Shown: positions 62,816-64,000 of the stretch, piece after piece
Position numbering within the stretch: position 1 is the first letter of the stretch
Layout: each line of letters begins with the position of its first letter
NCBI GenBank assembly: GCA_963576735.1
Contig: OY755196.1
Location: forward strand, 8,599,912-8,663,911
Origin: Bedellia somnulentella
Lineage: Eukaryota; Arthropoda; Insecta; Lepidoptera; Bedelliidae
DNA length: 64,000 nucleotides
Direction: 5' to 3'
Translations under genes and position numbers: made by a program
The notes under the pieces: generated by a model
What the model was told of the DNA's origin: nothing
Seen by the model: the letters and a program-made list of their open reading frames with translations, nothing else
Database searches by the model: none

Positions 62816-63048
62816 AGCTGTGTAGTGTCGGCTTCGAAAAACACTACCCCATTTCTTATGGTGGGTGTACGTAAGAGGCGACTAACGGTATTGGGGCTTT
62901 TAAGGGATTTTTGGGCGATGCGGTTGGAGGCCCATCTCCAACAACACCTTTATTTTACCTTTTAAAATTGGCCGAGGAGTATCCAATTCCTTAGCTCTGG
63001 CTACCCCTTCTAGGGATTTATAGCCGTGAGTATATGTATGTATGTATT
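62816..63048 (+). mobile_element. SINE family 3
   Basis: Full length; its tatgtatgtatt tail runs straight into an RTE fragment. Confidence 0.85.
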
Positions 63049-63049
63049 T

Positions 63050-63692
63050 TGTAAGAAAGGGAATGCGGGTGAATGTTGGTAAAACCAAAACGATGGTTTT
63101 TGAGAGACAGGAAGATGTGACAGAATGCATGATTGCGATCGATGGTAAGGATGTGGAACAGGTAAAGGAGTTTGTAATATAAAGTATAAGGGAAGTTTGT
63201 TTATAGGGGATGGAAAATATTCCGGGAAGCAAATGTTGGGTGTGGCAGAAAAAGCATGAGAGCAGAGTGAATGCACTAGAGATGAGGTCCCTCAGAAAAA
63301 ATTGTAATGTTAGATTATGTGATCGAGTGAGAAATATTGTTAGTCGTGAAAAGTGTGGTGTGAAAGATGATATTGTAAGAATATAGAAAAAGGAATGTTG
63401 AGATGGTTTGGGCACATAGAGAGGATGGATGATAGAAAATTGGTAAAAGGGATCTATGGAGCTAGTGTGGATAGTAATGTTAGTAGAGGACGACCACGAA
63501 AAAAAAATTGGACCAAAATTGAGAGTGTGCTCAAAAAGGCAGGCGTCCGAAGTATGAGGAATAAAAAAGCATGTTTGAAAAGATTGATGGATGTTAATGA
63601 AGCTAGAGAGGTTTGTCAGGATCGTACGAATCAATCAATAGTCTCTGCCTACCCCAATGGGAACTAATGCCGTGAGTTTATGTATGTATGTA
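63050..63692 (+). pseudogene. RTE LINE 3' fragment, broken coding
   Basis: KGMRVNVGKTKTMVFERQED, VEQVKEFV, a stop and an internal deletion, then CWVWQKKHESRVNALEMRSL, a frameshift near 63380, and MLRWFGHIERMDDRKLVKGI to SAYPNGN with tatgtatgtatg. The longest RTE piece after the one at 9.4 kb. Confidence 0.8.
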
Positions 63693-64000
63693 ATCTATGT
63701 TTATGTTGATACCTATTTTACAGAGAAAATATATTTGTCTGTGTTTGTTGTTCTTGAATATTTCGGTGCCTATGCACATCGAAATAATCCAACCAATTTA
63801 AAATTACCCATCATCAATGAATGAAATCTTCAAAAGGAACATAACTTTTCACTTAATGTTATAGAGAGTGAGCAGTGATCATATAACGTGCAACCACTAG
63901 TGTAAATTATAATAACTCTTCTACTTTTTGTACGCGATATCTATCTATTAATATATTCCGACTTATCATTTATCGCATTGTAAATTACACCTATTATATT
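63693..64000. other. Non-coding end of the window
   Basis: A+T-rich; nothing recognised. Confidence 0.4.

Noticed and set aside
62900..63634. 244-codon minus-strand frame
   Set aside because: Antisense of the RTE coding fragment joined to a SINE; not a gene.

Overview
This is repeat-dense nuclear DNA from an arthropod, most likely an insect and plausibly a moth or butterfly. The reasons are A+T richness, spliced THAP and SWIM exons, mariner, P-like, hAT and piggyBac-like transposons, CR1/Jockey, RTE and R2-like LINEs, a Penelope-like fragment, a Helitron-type 3' end, tRNA-derived SINEs, and an insect errantivirus-type env. I see no intact host gene. The exons that look cellular are isolated first exons or broken copies, and nearly everything else is mobile DNA, much of it nested. 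Species and order are inference.

Region by region. 1-5.19 kb: 3' end of an endogenous errantivirus-like provirus (env plus a probable 3' LTR). Env is split by a P-element-like transposon (31-bp terminal inverted repeats, 8-bp target duplication, remains of a THAP gene), and that element is split by a mariner with an intact transposase frame. 5.19-8.35 kb: reverse-strand PHD-finger LINE, cut where the LTR begins. 9.48-11.22 kb: RTE-type LINE with an open reverse transcriptase frame; this family scatters short 3' pieces over the window. 11.36-12.54 kb: Helitron-type end, Penelope-like GIY-YIG segment, small transposase remnant. 12.76-14.03 kb: promoter-like block and three exons of a broken SWIM zinc-finger gene. 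14.03-15.42 kb: two hAT pieces separated by a cluster of eight ATCGAT motifs, seven of them TATCGATA. 15.5-17.3 kb: LINE with a mutated catalytic box. 18.6-23.04 kb: hAT-like end, LINE 3' end, piggyBac-like C-terminus, and an unclassified transposase-like gene. 24.27-24.98 kb: 712-bp near-perfect foldback. 25.67-28.68 kb: a second unclassified transposase-like gene with a conserved HGKGAPDG motif, split by a SINE.

30.72-33.55 kb: R2-like LINE (zinc finger, reverse transcriptase, restriction-like endonuclease) ending in a perfect 16-bp hairpin. 34.98-35.55 kb: two-exon mini THAP gene. 39.18-39.85 kb: poly(A)-tailed fragment of a second RTE family with an 11-bp target duplication. 41.48-43.13 kb: internally deleted PHD LINE. 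43.3-44.2 kb: inverted-repeat MITE inside a tRNA-derived SINE. 45.9-48.0 kb: two promoter-like regions, the second with a correctly spaced TATA box, initiator and spliced first exon. 50.13-51.46 kb: frameshifted mariner. 53.48-53.99 kb: a three-hairpin foldback. From about 44.8 kb to the end the sequence is mainly copies of one roughly 245-bp SINE (27 copies in the window) and fragments of the RTE LINE whose 3' tail it shares.

The parts mostly relate as parasite and host DNA: layered insertions, several with target duplications, give a relative order. The main functional link visible is the shared 3' tail, which suggests the RTE LINE mobilises the abundant SINE.
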